From NCBI RefSeq assembly GCF_043195195.1, contig NZ_JBAFWT010000002.1:285307-349306 (forward strand): a DNA stretch of 64,000 nucleotides, read 5' to 3'. Both the position numbers and the translations under genes were made by a program. The notes below the pieces were generated by a model. The model saw only the letters and a list, made by a program, of their open reading frames with translations. It was not told the origin of the DNA and ran no database searches. The DNA is from NCEH01 sp043195195 (GTDB lineage Bacteria > Pseudomonadota > Alphaproteobacteria > Rhizobiales > Xanthobacteraceae). Below, in pieces: positions 31,837-43,344 of the stretch (positions are counted from its first letter, which is position 1; every line of letters begins with the position of its first letter).

Positions 31837-32763
31837 ATGTCAGGGGCTTTTCGGATCGCAGGGTTGGCGCTCGCCTTCGCCTGCCTTGCTGGCGCTGCGC
31901 AGGCGTCGCCCGGCTTTACTACGTCGGATGTCAATATGCGCGCCGGTCCTGATACCCAGTATCCCAGGGTGGCGGTTTTGCCGGAGGGGGCGCCGGTGGA
32001 GATTTTCGGCTGCCTCTCCAACCAATCCTGGTGCGATGTCGCCTGGGGACCCAATCGCGGCTGGGTCTATGGGGATTATCTCGCGTTCGTTTATCGCGGC
32101 GAGCGGGTTTTGGTGCCGGAGTACGCGCCCGTCGTGGGCATCCCGGTGATCGGATTCAACTTCGGCAATTATTGGGGCAACTATTATCGCGGGTCGCCCT
32201 GGTGGAATCAGCGCTCCCGTTGGCAGGGCTACGCACCTCGGCCGCGCCCCGGGTGGGGCGCTCCCCCTCCAGGTCCGGGCCCGCGCCCGCCGGGCTGGTG
32301 GAATCAACCCGGCCGTCCTGGCAATCCGGGATATCCTGGCAATCCCGGCGGTCCCGGCCGGCCGGGAAACCCCGGATATCCTGGCAACCCTGGTTACCCC
32401 GGCAATCCCGGGCATCCCGGAGGTCCCGGCTACCCGAACCAAGGCGCTCAACCTGGGCGACCACCCGGAAATTATGGTGGGCCGCCTCCGGGAAATCAGG
32501 GGCGTCAGCCCGGTGTTTATCCCAACCAGCAGGGGCAATATCCCGGGGGAAATCCCGGTCGGCAACCCGGTCCGCCGCCGGGCCAACAGGGCGGCGGTCG
32601 ACCCAGCCCGCAACCTGGCCAGCCCCCGCGTGGCCCGCAACCCGGAGCCGCTCCGCCGCAGGCCGGTGCCCCGCTCGGCAAGCCGGTGCTCCAGCAGAAG
32701 TGGAACGGCCCCGGCGGTCTGCCGGCCTGCGCTCCCGGCACCCCATGCCCTGCCCCCCAATGA
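31837..32763 (+). CDS. Exported SH3-domain protein with Gly/Pro-rich tail
   Basis: About 308 residues. A signal peptide (roughly residues 1-23, ending AQA) is followed by a bacterial SH3 domain (about 24-90; VNMRAGPDTQYPRV, SWCDVAWGPNRGWVYGDYL). From about residue 120 on, the sequence is Gly, Pro, Asn and Gln rich, with tandem PGNPGYPGNPG-like units. GTGAGG lies six bases before the ATG at 31837. The SH3 domain may bind peptidoglycan; the tail may be a spacer through the wall or an extended surface region. Function unknown. Confidence 0.75.
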   Translation: MSGAFRIAGLALAFACLAGAAQASPGFTTSDVNMRAGPDTQYPRVAVLPEGAPVEIFGCLSNQSWCDVAWGPNRGWVYGDYLAFVYRGERVLVPEYAPVVGIPVIGFNFGNYWGNYYRGSPWWNQRSRWQGYAPRPRPGWGAPPPGPGPRPPGWWNQPGRPGNPGYPGNPGGPGRPGNPGYPGNPGYPGNPGHPGGPGYPNQGAQPGRPPGNYGGPPPGNQGRQPGVYPNQQGQYPGGNPGRQPGPPPGQQGGGRPSPQPGQPPRGPQPGAAPPQAGAPLGKPVLQQKWNGPGGLPACAPGTPCPAPQ

Positions 32764-32900
32764 GGGCGGGCTCGGCAGATTGACACAACTGAGGGGCGGA
32801 GCATGGAATGCTTCGCCCCTCAGCGCCGAACAGCCAGACGTCCCGGTCTCCACGCGGCGGGCCATCGACGCACGCGTGCCGTCGCGCTATGGGCTTGGCC

Positions 32901-34280
32901 ATGTCGACTTCATCTTCCTCCTCGGCGGCCACCGGATCCAAGCCGGTCCTGCGCTTTGCTCCCTCGCCCACCGGCTTGATCCATGTGGGCAATGCCCGCA
33001 CAGCGTTGCTCAACGCCCTGCTCGCGCGGCGCGAGGGCGGCACCTTTATCCTGCGCTTCGACGACACTGACGTCGGGCGCTCCCGCCCGGAATTCGCACA
33101 GGCCATTTCCGAGGATGTCGACTGGCTCGGCATTGTCCCTGATCGGGTTGTGCGCCAGTCAGACCGCCTTGCCCTGTATGATGCGGCGACGGCAACGTTG
33201 CGGGCTTCAGGGCGCCTGTATCCCGCTTATGAAACCGAAGCCGAGCTGGACCTGAAGCGAGGCTTGCAGCGCGCCCGTGGCCTTCCGCCGGTCTATGATC
33301 GGGCTGCGCTCGCCCTGACCGCCGAGGATCGCGCCCGCTTGGAAGCCGAAGGCCGCATGCCTCATTGGCGCTTTCTTCTGGATCACCGCACCGTCACCTG
33401 GGATGACGGCGTGCGGGGGCCGCAGCATCTGGATACGGCAACTCTGTCCGATCCGGTGCTCGTACGGGCGGATGGCAGCTACCTCTACACTTTGACTTCA
33501 GTGGTGGACGATCTCGACATGGGCGTCACCTGCATCGTGCGCGGGGAAGACCATGTGACCAACACAGCGGTGCAGATTGAGCTGTTCGAGGCATTGGGCG
33601 GAGCTGCTCCGCGCTTTGCCCACCATAATCTCTTGACCCTGCCGAGTGGCGAGGGGCTTTCCAAGCGGCTCGGCCATCTCTCGCTGCGGGCTTTGAGGGA
33701 AGAGGGGCAGGAAGCACTGGCGGTGGCCGCGGCAGCGGTACTTGTCGGCACGTCCGAAGCATTGGCGCCGGTCGAGAGCCTGGATGCCCTTGCGGCGAAG
33801 ATTGACCTGTCGCACATTTCCCGCGCACCGGCGCGGTTCGATCCGGCGGATCTTGCCGTGCTCACTGCCCGCACGCTGCATCATTTGCCGTTCGAGGCCG
33901 TGGCGGATCGTCTTGCCGCTGCTGGGGTTTCCGGTGGTGCTCCGTTCTGGCTCGCCGTGCGCGGCAATCTCTCTACCTTTGCCGATGCGGCGCAGTGGTG
34001 GCGCATCTGCAGGGAGGATGGCGTCGGAATAATTGTGGATGGCGACAGCGATTTTCTTGCTGAAGCCGGACGCTTGCTGCCGCAAGAGCCTTGGGACACC
34101 TCCACTTATGCGCCCTGGATCGCGGCGCTGAAGGCGCAGAGTGGACGGGCTGGAAAAGCCTTGTTCCGGCCGCTGAGGCTGGCCCTGACCGGACAGGAGA
34201 CCGGCCCCGAGCTGGCGGCCCTGCTGCTGTTGATCGGACGCACCCGCGTTCTTGCGCGGCTCGGTGTCACCGGCGCGTGA
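32901..34280 (+). CDS. gltX: Glutamyl-tRNA synthetase
   Basis: A 459-residue class I aminoacyl-tRNA synthetase. The HIGH-type motif appears as HVGN (about residues 28-31, after RFAPSPTG) and the KMSKS-type loop as LSKRLG near residue 252. Many alphaproteobacteria carry two gltX genes, one possibly non-discriminating for tRNA-Gln; which one this is cannot be told from the window. The start could be ATG 32901 or 32889; neither has a clear ribosome-binding site. Confidence 0.93.
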   Translation: MSTSSSSSAATGSKPVLRFAPSPTGLIHVGNARTALLNALLARREGGTFILRFDDTDVGRSRPEFAQAISEDVDWLGIVPDRVVRQSDRLALYDAATATLRASGRLYPAYETEAELDLKRGLQRARGLPPVYDRAALALTAEDRARLEAEGRMPHWRFLLDHRTVTWDDGVRGPQHLDTATLSDPVLVRADGSYLYTLTSVVDDLDMGVTCIVRGEDHVTNTAVQIELFEALGGAAPRFAHHNLLTLPSGEGLSKRLGHLSLRALREEGQEALAVAAAAVLVGTSEALAPVESLDALAAKIDLSHISRAPARFDPADLAVLTARTLHHLPFEAVADRLAAAGVSGGAPFWLAVRGNLSTFADAAQWWRICREDGVGIIVDGDSDFLAEAGRLLPQEPWDTSTYAPWIAALKAQSGRAGKALFRPLRLALTGQETGPELAALLLLIGRTRVLARLGVTGA

Positions 34281-34356
34281 CCGCCGCTCTGTCGGGCTAG
34301 CTCTCGCGCGCCGTGTGTCTATTCTCGCGTCGTCGAAGCACAATCAGGAGTCGGGG

Positions 34357-34788
34357 ATGGGCAAAGGCATGAAGCGGAGAGCCGTCGCGGGGCGCGCAGC
34401 GAGTTTCGCAACAACGGGGCTTGCTTGTCTCGTGCTGATGGCGGGGGTGCTGCCCGCCCGCTCCGCCGAGCCTACCGCCTGGTATTCCGGCGAGTACAAG
34501 AGCTGCGATCAGGATACGACGCCGGAGATCGTGCGCTGCATCACCAGTTTAACGGCGGGCTGGGAAGCGCGTCTGGAAACGGCCCTTAAGGCTCTGCTGG
34601 CGCAGCAGACGGCAAAGCAGCAGGAGCGGCTGAAGGCGTCGCAGAAGGCCTGGACCGCCTTCCGCGATGCGGACTGCGCCTTCTATGTCAATGGCGAGGG
34701 CACCATCGCCCGCGTGGAGGGCGCCGAATGCCGGCGGGTGTTGACTCAACAGAGGGCACAGGAATTGGAGCAGGCGGGGCGGCCCTGA
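34357..34788 (+). CDS. Exported LprI/DUF1311-like protein
   Basis: A 143-residue protein with a signal peptide (about residues 1-37, ending ARSA) and a helical C-terminal domain carrying four Cys residues. The segment with KASQKAWTAFRDADCAFY is typical of the LprI/DUF1311 family, of which some members inhibit lysozyme. AGGAG is six bases before the ATG at 34357. It precedes uvrB by 62 bases; no functional link is evident. Confidence 0.75.
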   Translation: MGKGMKRRAVAGRAASFATTGLACLVLMAGVLPARSAEPTAWYSGEYKSCDQDTTPEIVRCITSLTAGWEARLETALKALLAQQTAKQQERLKASQKAWTAFRDADCAFYVNGEGTIARVEGAECRRVLTQQRAQELEQAGRP

Positions 34789-34850
34789 TCGTCTCCTGAT
34801 CCCGCCCGGGCCATCTTTTCTCCAGCGCCGATGCACCCCATATTGGCGCC

Positions 34851-37544
<2,694 letters not shown>

Positions 37545-37610
37545 CGCTCCCGCCGCCGCGCCGGGGCGACTTAAGAAAAGGGCGACATAAGAAAAAAGGG
37601 GAGGGGCAGC

Positions 37611-38621
37611 ATGTGCACGCGGACGCTTTATGTGGGGGACGACGGCTTTGCCGTCACCGGCCGCAACATGGATTGGAAGGAGGATATGCTCTCCAATCTA
37701 TGGGTGTTCCCTGCGGGATGCGCGCGCACCGGTGCGGCAGGCGCGAATGCGCTGAGCTGGACCTCGAAATACGGCAGTCTTGCTGTTTCCGGCTATGAGG
37801 CGGGCACGCCCGACGGGCTGAACGAGAAGGGCCTTGCGGCCAACGCGCTCTATCTGGTGGAAAGCGATTACGGGGCGCCGCGCGACGACCGCCCCTCGCT
37901 CTCCATCGCGCTGTGGGCACAATATGTGCTGGATATGTTCGCGAGCGTCGCCGAGGCTGTGGCGGCGCTGCGCGCGGACCCGTTCAACATCCTCGCGCCG
38001 GTTCTGCCGAACGGCGCGCCGGCGGCGCTGCATCTGGCGGTGTCCGACACCAGCGGGGATTCCGCGATTTTCGAATATATCGGCGGGGTCCTCACAATCC
38101 ATCACGACCGCAGCTATGCGGTGATGACCAATTCGCCGAGCTACGATCAGCAACTCGCGCTGGATGCTTATTGGAAACAGGTGGGCGGCCTCGTGTTCCT
38201 GCCCGGCACCAATCGCGCGGCGGACCGGTTCGCCCGCGCCTCCTTTCTGCTGGAGTCCCTGCCGCGCAAGGCGGACCCGCATTATATCAGGGGCATTCCA
38301 GGCCAATCCTATGAGCACCAGGCCATTGCCGCCGTGCTGAGCCTGCAGCGCGCGGTGAGCGTGCCGCTGGGCATCTCCACGGTGGACCAGCCCAATATTT
38401 CGTCCACCATCTGGCGCAGCATCTGCGACCACCGAAACCTGGTCTATTATTTCGACTCCGCCACGCGCCCCAACACCTTCTGGGTGGACCTCGCCAAGCT
38501 CGACTTCACCCCCGGCACGCCGATCCGCAAGTTGGTGCTGCAGAATGGCGAAGTCTATGCGGGCGAGGTCTCCGACAGCTTCGCGCCGGCCGAGGATTTG
38601 AAGTGGTTGATGGCGGGGTGA
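37611..38621 (+). CDS. Choloylglycine hydrolase/penicillin acylase-family protein, cytoplasmic form
   Basis: A 336-residue Ntn-hydrolase. The sequence begins Met-Cys-Thr, so removal of the initiator Met would expose Cys2 as catalytic nucleophile, as in bile salt hydrolases and penicillin V acylases. GRNMDWKED follows near residue 17. There is no signal peptide. A ribosome-binding site (GGGGAGGGG) precedes the ATG. A related gene at 61551 encodes a secreted form. Possible substrates are acyl-homoserine lactones or linear amides; not determined. Confidence 0.8.
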   Translation: MCTRTLYVGDDGFAVTGRNMDWKEDMLSNLWVFPAGCARTGAAGANALSWTSKYGSLAVSGYEAGTPDGLNEKGLAANALYLVESDYGAPRDDRPSLSIALWAQYVLDMFASVAEAVAALRADPFNILAPVLPNGAPAALHLAVSDTSGDSAIFEYIGGVLTIHHDRSYAVMTNSPSYDQQLALDAYWKQVGGLVFLPGTNRAADRFARASFLLESLPRKADPHYIRGIPGQSYEHQAIAAVLSLQRAVSVPLGISTVDQPNISSTIWRSICDHRNLVYYFDSATRPNTFWVDLAKLDFTPGTPIRKLVLQNGEVYAGEVSDSFAPAEDLKWLMAG

Positions 38622-38744
38622 GGGAAGGGGCTGGGGCGACGGTAGGATTGGTTGCATCCATGTCTTCTCACCCTTGCCCCACCTCCGCACCTGCGGTAAA
38701 AGCCCGCCCATGGGCCGGGACCTCCAGCAGATGCGGGCCGCACC

Positions 38745-39077
38745 ATGAGCGAACTCTTCAGCGCCGCCGATAAACCCTCGACCATCGAACGGCCGAAGGA
38801 CGAGACGCGCCCCAAGCTCGCGCGGCCGCGCCTGCACAAGGTGATCCTGCTCAATGACGATTACACGCCGCGCGAATTCGTGGTGATGCTGCTGAAAGCT
38901 GAGTTTGGCATGAACGAGCCCCAGGCGCTCGGCGTCATGCTCACCGCCCACCGGCGCGGCGCCTGCGTGGTGGCGGTGTTTCCCCGCGATGTGGCGGAAA
39001 CCAAGTCCGCCCGCGCCTCGGATGCCGCCCGCGCCAAGGGCTATCCCCTGATGTTCACCACCGAGCCCGAGGAATAG
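38745..39077 (+). CDS. clpS: ATP-dependent Clp protease adaptor ClpS
   Basis: A 110-residue ClpS, which delivers N-degron substrates to ClpAP. The core ILLNDDYTPREFVVMLL at about residues 34-50 supplies the N-end residue pocket, and AHRRGACVVAVF follows. No clpA is next to it, and alphaproteobacteria often have two ClpS proteins. This could be the second, stand-alone type. Confidence 0.9.
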   Translation: MSELFSAADKPSTIERPKDETRPKLARPRLHKVILLNDDYTPREFVVMLLKAEFGMNEPQALGVMLTAHRRGACVVAVFPRDVAETKSARASDAARAKGYPLMFTTEPEE

Positions 39078-39224
39078 ACCCTCCTTCGCACGGGGCCGTC
39101 ATTTCATCGTCCATCGATTATTGCGGTACATAGATAAGCCCTAATCCACCGGTCGAATGTGTTTTGGGAATCGCAGCGAGGCCGCTCGCCGCGCGTTCTG
39201 GGGCGCGCGGAAACGAGGGCGGAC

Positions 39225-40097
39225 ATGACTGCAGCTTGGAAAAAAACCGGCGGACTCCTGAGCTTGACCTTGATGCCCTTTCTCACTGGGGGGTGCGCCA
39301 TGGCGCCCCTGGATGAGGGCGGCTCTTTGGCCTCCTATTCGGATCTCACGCAGGCCGATGGCTTGCTGGCCAAGTCGAAACTGCGCATCGCCAAGGAAAC
39401 CGTTCTTGCGGCGAAGACGGTTCGCCTGGTTCCGACCGTCTTTGCCGGCGCTGCGCGGCAGGACACGATCACCGAGGATCAACGCAAGCTTGTCGCCAAT
39501 GCGGTGGACCGGTCGTTATGTGCCGGCCTCAGTGAACGGTTTCAGGTGGTCGGCGCTTCGGAAAGCGCGGACCTCACGGTACATGCCGTCGTCACCAATA
39601 TGGTGGCCACCGACGAGAAGGCGGTTGCGGCAACGAAAGTCGCCTCCGTGGCGAAGACTATTTTTCTGCCGGGAATTCCGGTTCCCACCCCGCGCATCCC
39701 GATCGGCCTTGGAAGCCTTTCGATGGAGGCCGAGGCGCGGAACCACGAGGGCGCACAGGAAGCCGCCATGGTGTGGGGACGGGGGGCCAATTTCCTCTCG
39801 GGCTCGGCGCGGGTCTCCACCGCGGGGGATGCCTACGAACTCGCCAGCGCATTCGGGGACGATTTCAGCAAACTTCTCGTCACCGGTGAGAGCCCGTTCA
39901 AGAGCTTGTCCGGCCCCCCCTCCATGGAACGGCTCCAATCCCTGGCGGGAGGCGCGCCCAAATATTCGGCGTGCGAAATTTTTGGGCGAGAGCAAGGTGT
40001 TGCCGGGCTGGTCAGCGGCGCGGTCGGGTTGCCGCCAGAATGGACCGACAAGGGAACCGGCGGTGCCACGGCGGTGACGCAGACGGCGGCTCAATAA
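39225..40097 (+). CDS. DUF3313-like lipoprotein
   Basis: A 290-residue protein. The N-terminus has a lipoprotein signal peptide ending in the lipobox LTGGC at about residues 17-21. The body fits DUF3313 (SYSDLTQADG, then an alpha/beta domain with DLTVHAVVTNMV). GAGGGC precedes the ATG at 39225. It probably sits in the inner or outer membrane facing the periplasm. Function unknown; no operon partner is evident. Confidence 0.7.
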   Translation: MTAAWKKTGGLLSLTLMPFLTGGCAMAPLDEGGSLASYSDLTQADGLLAKSKLRIAKETVLAAKTVRLVPTVFAGAARQDTITEDQRKLVANAVDRSLCAGLSERFQVVGASESADLTVHAVVTNMVATDEKAVAATKVASVAKTIFLPGIPVPTPRIPIGLGSLSMEAEARNHEGAQEAAMVWGRGANFLSGSARVSTAGDAYELASAFGDDFSKLLVTGESPFKSLSGPPSMERLQSLAGGAPKYSACEIFGREQGVAGLVSGAVGLPPEWTDKGTGGATAVTQTAAQ

Positions 40098-40249
40098 GGG
40101 ACGCCGCAATAAGTTCTGCCGCAATAAGGCATCCTATGTGGCGCCGGCCCGGCAGGCGCCACAAGGCAAAGATCAACGGGCTCGGTCTTTGACCGGTTCC
40201 GAGCGGTCTATGCTCAGCCGCCACGCGGGCTTAACCGCCATCGCGCCTC

Positions 40250-40681
40250 TCAGGGCACGAGATAATGGGCCGACCAGTCCTTCTTCGGCACCGCGTTGCC
40301 CAGCGTATAATCAAATGAAAGCACGCTCATGCCATCGGCACTGGTGCGGCAGGAATAGGAGAGGCGATACCAGGTCTCGCCGCTGCGCACCGCCGCCCCC
40401 GGTGCCTTGATGGCGGTGCCGGACACCTGCGTGTCGCTAAACGCATAGGCCACCAGTTCGTCGGGGTGCAGGTCCTTGCGGGCTCGGCTGATTTCGCCCA
40501 TGGCGCGGGCGTTGCAGCGCTGCTCCATGCGCGTGCCAGGGGCGAGGGAAAGCATTTCCTTGTCGTGCGCGCCGCTGGTGAAGCTCTGCTGGCTATGGGA
40601 GGCGGCTAAGGCGCCGCTCGCATCCAGCAGCGCCAGCGCGAACGCGGCACGGGCACAGAAAATGGAGAGAGGAGTGGTCAC
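40250..40681 (-). CDS. Exported DUF930-like protein
   Basis: About 143 residues from a GTG at 40681, with a signal peptide ending near residue 26 (GALA). The mature part has MEQRCNARAMGEI, DELVAYAFSD and GETWYRLSYSCRTS, which fit DUF930, a small exported alphaproteobacterial family. An ATG at 40759 would place 26 Arg-rich residues before the signal peptide and is less likely. Function unknown. Confidence 0.65.
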   Translation of the reverse strand: MTTPLSIFCARAAFALALLDASGALAASHSQQSFTSGAHDKEMLSLAPGTRMEQRCNARAMGEISRARKDLHPDELVAYAFSDTQVSGTAIKAPGAAVRSGETWYRLSYSCRTSADGMSVLSFDYTLGNAVPKKDWSAHYLVP

Positions 40682-40805
40682 GGGGGCGGGTCCTCGCCGA
40701 TGCCTGTTCCGAAGGTCGAGGCGCAGCCTCACGCGATTCCCATGGCCAAGATGAGGCAAAGTATCATCAAATCGCGCATGACCTAAGGCGAAGCCTCATC
40801 AAACC

Positions 40806-41057
40806 TCAGTGCTCCAGATCCTTGTCGATGAGCTTGAAGGCGGGATCGAACTTGAGATCGTAGACGCGGCCGTCGCCGCATGTGGCATCGTCCACTTCGA
40901 AGATGCCATCATCGACATCGATGGTCCCGCCGGTGCAACCTTCCCGCGCCATGGCGGCAAGCACCTTGGCGCGATCGGAATCGGTCAGCGCGCCATCGGC
41001 CCATGCGGGCGCGGCAAGGAGCAGCAGACAAGCGCAGATCGGGGCGAGGCGTTGCAT
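40806..41057 (-). CDS. Small exported PepSY-like protein
   Basis: An 83-residue protein with a signal peptide (about residues 1-20, ending AWA) and a single PepSY-like domain (LTDSDRAKVLAAM, then GIFEVDDATCGDGRVYDLKFD). Two Cys residues in the mature part could form a disulfide. Small single-domain PepSY proteins are common in the alphaproteobacterial periplasm. It is on the same strand as the DUF930 gene but 124 bases away. Confidence 0.7.
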   Translation of the reverse strand: MQRLAPICACLLLLAAPAWADGALTDSDRAKVLAAMAREGCTGGTIDVDDGIFEVDDATCGDGRVYDLKFDPAFKLIDKDLEH

Positions 41058-41108
41058 GATCGGTCCTTCCGGCTTCCGGCTCGGGTCACTGGGCGTTGCC
41101 GGCGCGAT

Positions 41109-42971
41109 CTAGTCGCGCGGGCGGCCCTTGTTGGGCTTGGCCTTCCCACCCTTGCCGGCGCCGGGCGCCTTGGGGGGATATTTGGTCGCCGCCTTGGGCG
41201 GCTTGCCCTTGCCGAACGCGCCTTTCACATCCGTGCGGCCGGTGCCGGCGGGCCGCTCGATGGCCGCCGGATCGTAAGCCGGCTTTTTCGCCCGGAATGA
41301 GGGACGGCGGGCGGCGGGCGCCGGATCGCCGGTCAAGGGCTCGATCGGCACGTCGCCGCCCTCGGAGGCGCGGGCGTTGGCCAGAAAACTCTCGGCCAGA
41401 TCCTCGGCGATCTCGAACACGGTCTCGCTGTCGAAGATGCGGATCGAGCCGATGTCCTGCTTGGTCACCACGCCGCGTCGGCAGATCAGCGGCAGCAGCC
41501 ATTTGGGATCGGCATTCTTGCGCCGGCCCACCGGCATGCGGAACCACACGCTCGCTCCGCCCGGGCCACCGGCACCGCCCGCGCGGCTTTCGCGGGGCGC
41601 GCGCTCGGGGCGACGCTCCTCGCGGTCGCTGTCGCGCAGGCGCGCCGCGCCGCGCCCCTCGCCGGGGTCGAACACGTCTTCCGGCGCCGGCAGCCGGTCG
41701 CGATAGAGCCGCGCCAAGGCGGCCGCCACCTGCTCGGGCGAGCGCTCGGCGAGGATCGCCTGGGCAAGCACGAGATCCTCGGGCGAGGGCTCCTCGTTCA
41801 GCAGCGGGTCAGCGAGCATGCGCTCCTGGTCAAGCCGACGGATGTCCTCGGCGCTGGGCGGGCCGCTCCACACCGCGACCACATTGGCGAAATGCAGCAA
41901 TTGCTCGGCCCGACGGCGGCGCGAGGGCGGTACGAGCAGGACACTGACCCCCTTGCGGCCTGCACGTCCCGTGCGGCCGGAGCGGTGTTGGAGGCTTTCC
42001 GCGTCGTGCGGCAGGTCGGCATGGATGACGAGGCCGAGATTGGGCAGGTCGATGCCGCGCGCGGCGACGTCGGTGGCTACGCATACGCGCGCACGCCCGT
42101 CGCGCAGGGCCTGCAGCGCCTGGTTGCGCTCGTTCTGGCCCATCTCGCCGGACAGCCCGACCCCGGCGAAGCCGCGCTCCTGGAGGATGGACAGCAGGTG
42201 GCGCACGCTCTCGCGGGTGTTGCAGAACACGATGGCCGAGGGGGATTCGAAATAGCGCAGCAGGTTGACCACCGCGTGCTCCATCTCCTTGGGCACGATG
42301 CGCACGGCGCGATATTCGATGTCCGCATGCCCGCCCTGGGTATTCGCCACCTCGATGCGCATGGCATCGTGCTGGTAGCGCTTGGCGAGGGCGACGATGC
42401 CGCGCGGCAGGGTGGCCGAGAACAGCAGGCTGCGGCGGCTTTCCGGCGCGGCGGAGAGGATGAATTCCAGATCCTCGCGGAAACCGAGGTCGAGCATCTC
42501 GTCGGCCTCGTCCAGCACCGCCACCTGAAGCGCCGAGAGGTCGAGCCCGTTGCGCTCGATATGATCGCGCAGCCGGCCTGGGGTGCCGACCACGATGTGC
42601 ACGCCTTCCGACAGAAGCCGGCGCTCGCGGCGCGGGTCCATGCCGCCGACGCAGGCGACGATGCGCGCCCGCGCGTTCTCGTACAGCCATTCCAGCTCGC
42701 GGTGCACTTGCAGGGCGAGTTCGCGCGTGGGCGCGACGATCAAGGCCTGGGGGGCACCGGCGGCACCGAGGAACTCGGCTTCGCCGAGCAGGGTCTCGGC
42801 GATGGCAAGGCCATAGGCCACGGTCTTGCCGGAGCCCGTCTGCGCCGAAACCAGCAGATCGCGCCCGGCGGTTTCCGGGGCGAGCACGGCGGCTTGCACC
42901 GGCGTCGGCTCGTTATAATCGCGGGTCGCGAGTGCGCGGGCGATGGACGGGGAGGGGGTCGAGAAAGCCAA
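41109..42971 (-). CDS. DEAD-box RNA helicase with DbpA-type RNA-binding domain
   Basis: A 620-residue helicase: AQTGSGKT near residue 43, DEAD in LDEADEML near residue 155, SAT near residue 186, and HRSGRTGRAG near residue 332. A C-terminal DbpA-like RNA-binding domain follows (about residues 475-550; VTKQDIGSIRIFD), then a Lys/Pro/Gly-rich tail. DbpA/CsdA-type proteins act in ribosome assembly and RNA decay. The start is a TTG at 42971; no ATG exists in frame near it. Confidence 0.9.
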   Translation of the reverse strand: MAFSTPSPSIARALATRDYNEPTPVQAAVLAPETAGRDLLVSAQTGSGKTVAYGLAIAETLLGEAEFLGAAGAPQALIVAPTRELALQVHRELEWLYENARARIVACVGGMDPRRERRLLSEGVHIVVGTPGRLRDHIERNGLDLSALQVAVLDEADEMLDLGFREDLEFILSAAPESRRSLLFSATLPRGIVALAKRYQHDAMRIEVANTQGGHADIEYRAVRIVPKEMEHAVVNLLRYFESPSAIVFCNTRESVRHLLSILQERGFAGVGLSGEMGQNERNQALQALRDGRARVCVATDVAARGIDLPNLGLVIHADLPHDAESLQHRSGRTGRAGRKGVSVLLVPPSRRRRAEQLLHFANVVAVWSGPPSAEDIRRLDQERMLADPLLNEEPSPEDLVLAQAILAERSPEQVAAALARLYRDRLPAPEDVFDPGEGRGAARLRDSDREERRPERAPRESRAGGAGGPGGASVWFRMPVGRRKNADPKWLLPLICRRGVVTKQDIGSIRIFDSETVFEIAEDLAESFLANARASEGGDVPIEPLTGDPAPAARRPSFRAKKPAYDPAAIERPAGTGRTDVKGAFGKGKPPKAATKYPPKAPGAGKGGKAKPNKGRPRD

Positions 42972-42974
42972 AGG

Positions 42975-42988
42975 CGAAACCTGTTTCG
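42975..42988 (-). promoter_or_regulatory. Hairpin at the helicase translation start
   Basis: CGAAAC-CT-GTTTCG is a 6+2+6 inverted repeat ending three bases before the TTG start codon. On the mRNA the only Shine-Dalgarno-like bases (AGG) are in or next to the loop, so the structure could limit translation. The stem is short and weak; it may instead be a protein-binding site. Confidence 0.4.
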
Positions 42989-43344
42989 ATAGGGCGCGAG
43001 CGCCGTGTGGCGCTCCGTTCGTGAAGCGCCGGATGTGAAGCGCAACGGCATTGGCATGCAGTCCTTGCGAGAAGGAACTGCCCCACGCGGCCGTCGCGCG
43101 AAAATGAAAATGCGCCCCCTTCTAGCCGAGGGCGTGGCGGGAAGCCATGGAAACCGTGCGCGCACCTGCCCCGCGTCGCGTGCGCGCCGGCCGAGGGTGG
43201 GGACTCGCGAGGGAACTGCGGGCACCTCCGGGCGGTTGCGGGCGGGACGCGTGGAGAGCGATGATGCGCCGGGGCGGGACGCAACCTCGCGCCTGTCGTG
43301 CGCGCCCATAAGCGCCGTGCACGGCATAATTCAGGAGACGTGCC
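42989..43344. other. Intergenic region between helicase and sodB genes
   Basis: About 355 bases with no supported gene. It must hold the divergent promoters of the helicase and superoxide dismutase genes. A -10-like CATAAT at 43325-43330 is too near the sodB ribosome-binding site (AGGAG) to be convincing. Nothing else stood out. Confidence 0.4.

Noticed and set aside
32290..32460. Short tandem repeats that might suggest a CRISPR or satellite array
   Set aside because: They are in-frame Pro-Gly-Asn codons inside the SH3 protein gene, with no unique spacers.
39225..40759. Operon of the small exported proteins around 39-41 kb
   Set aside because: The DUF3313 gene and the DUF930/PepSY genes are convergent or widely spaced, so no common unit is supported.
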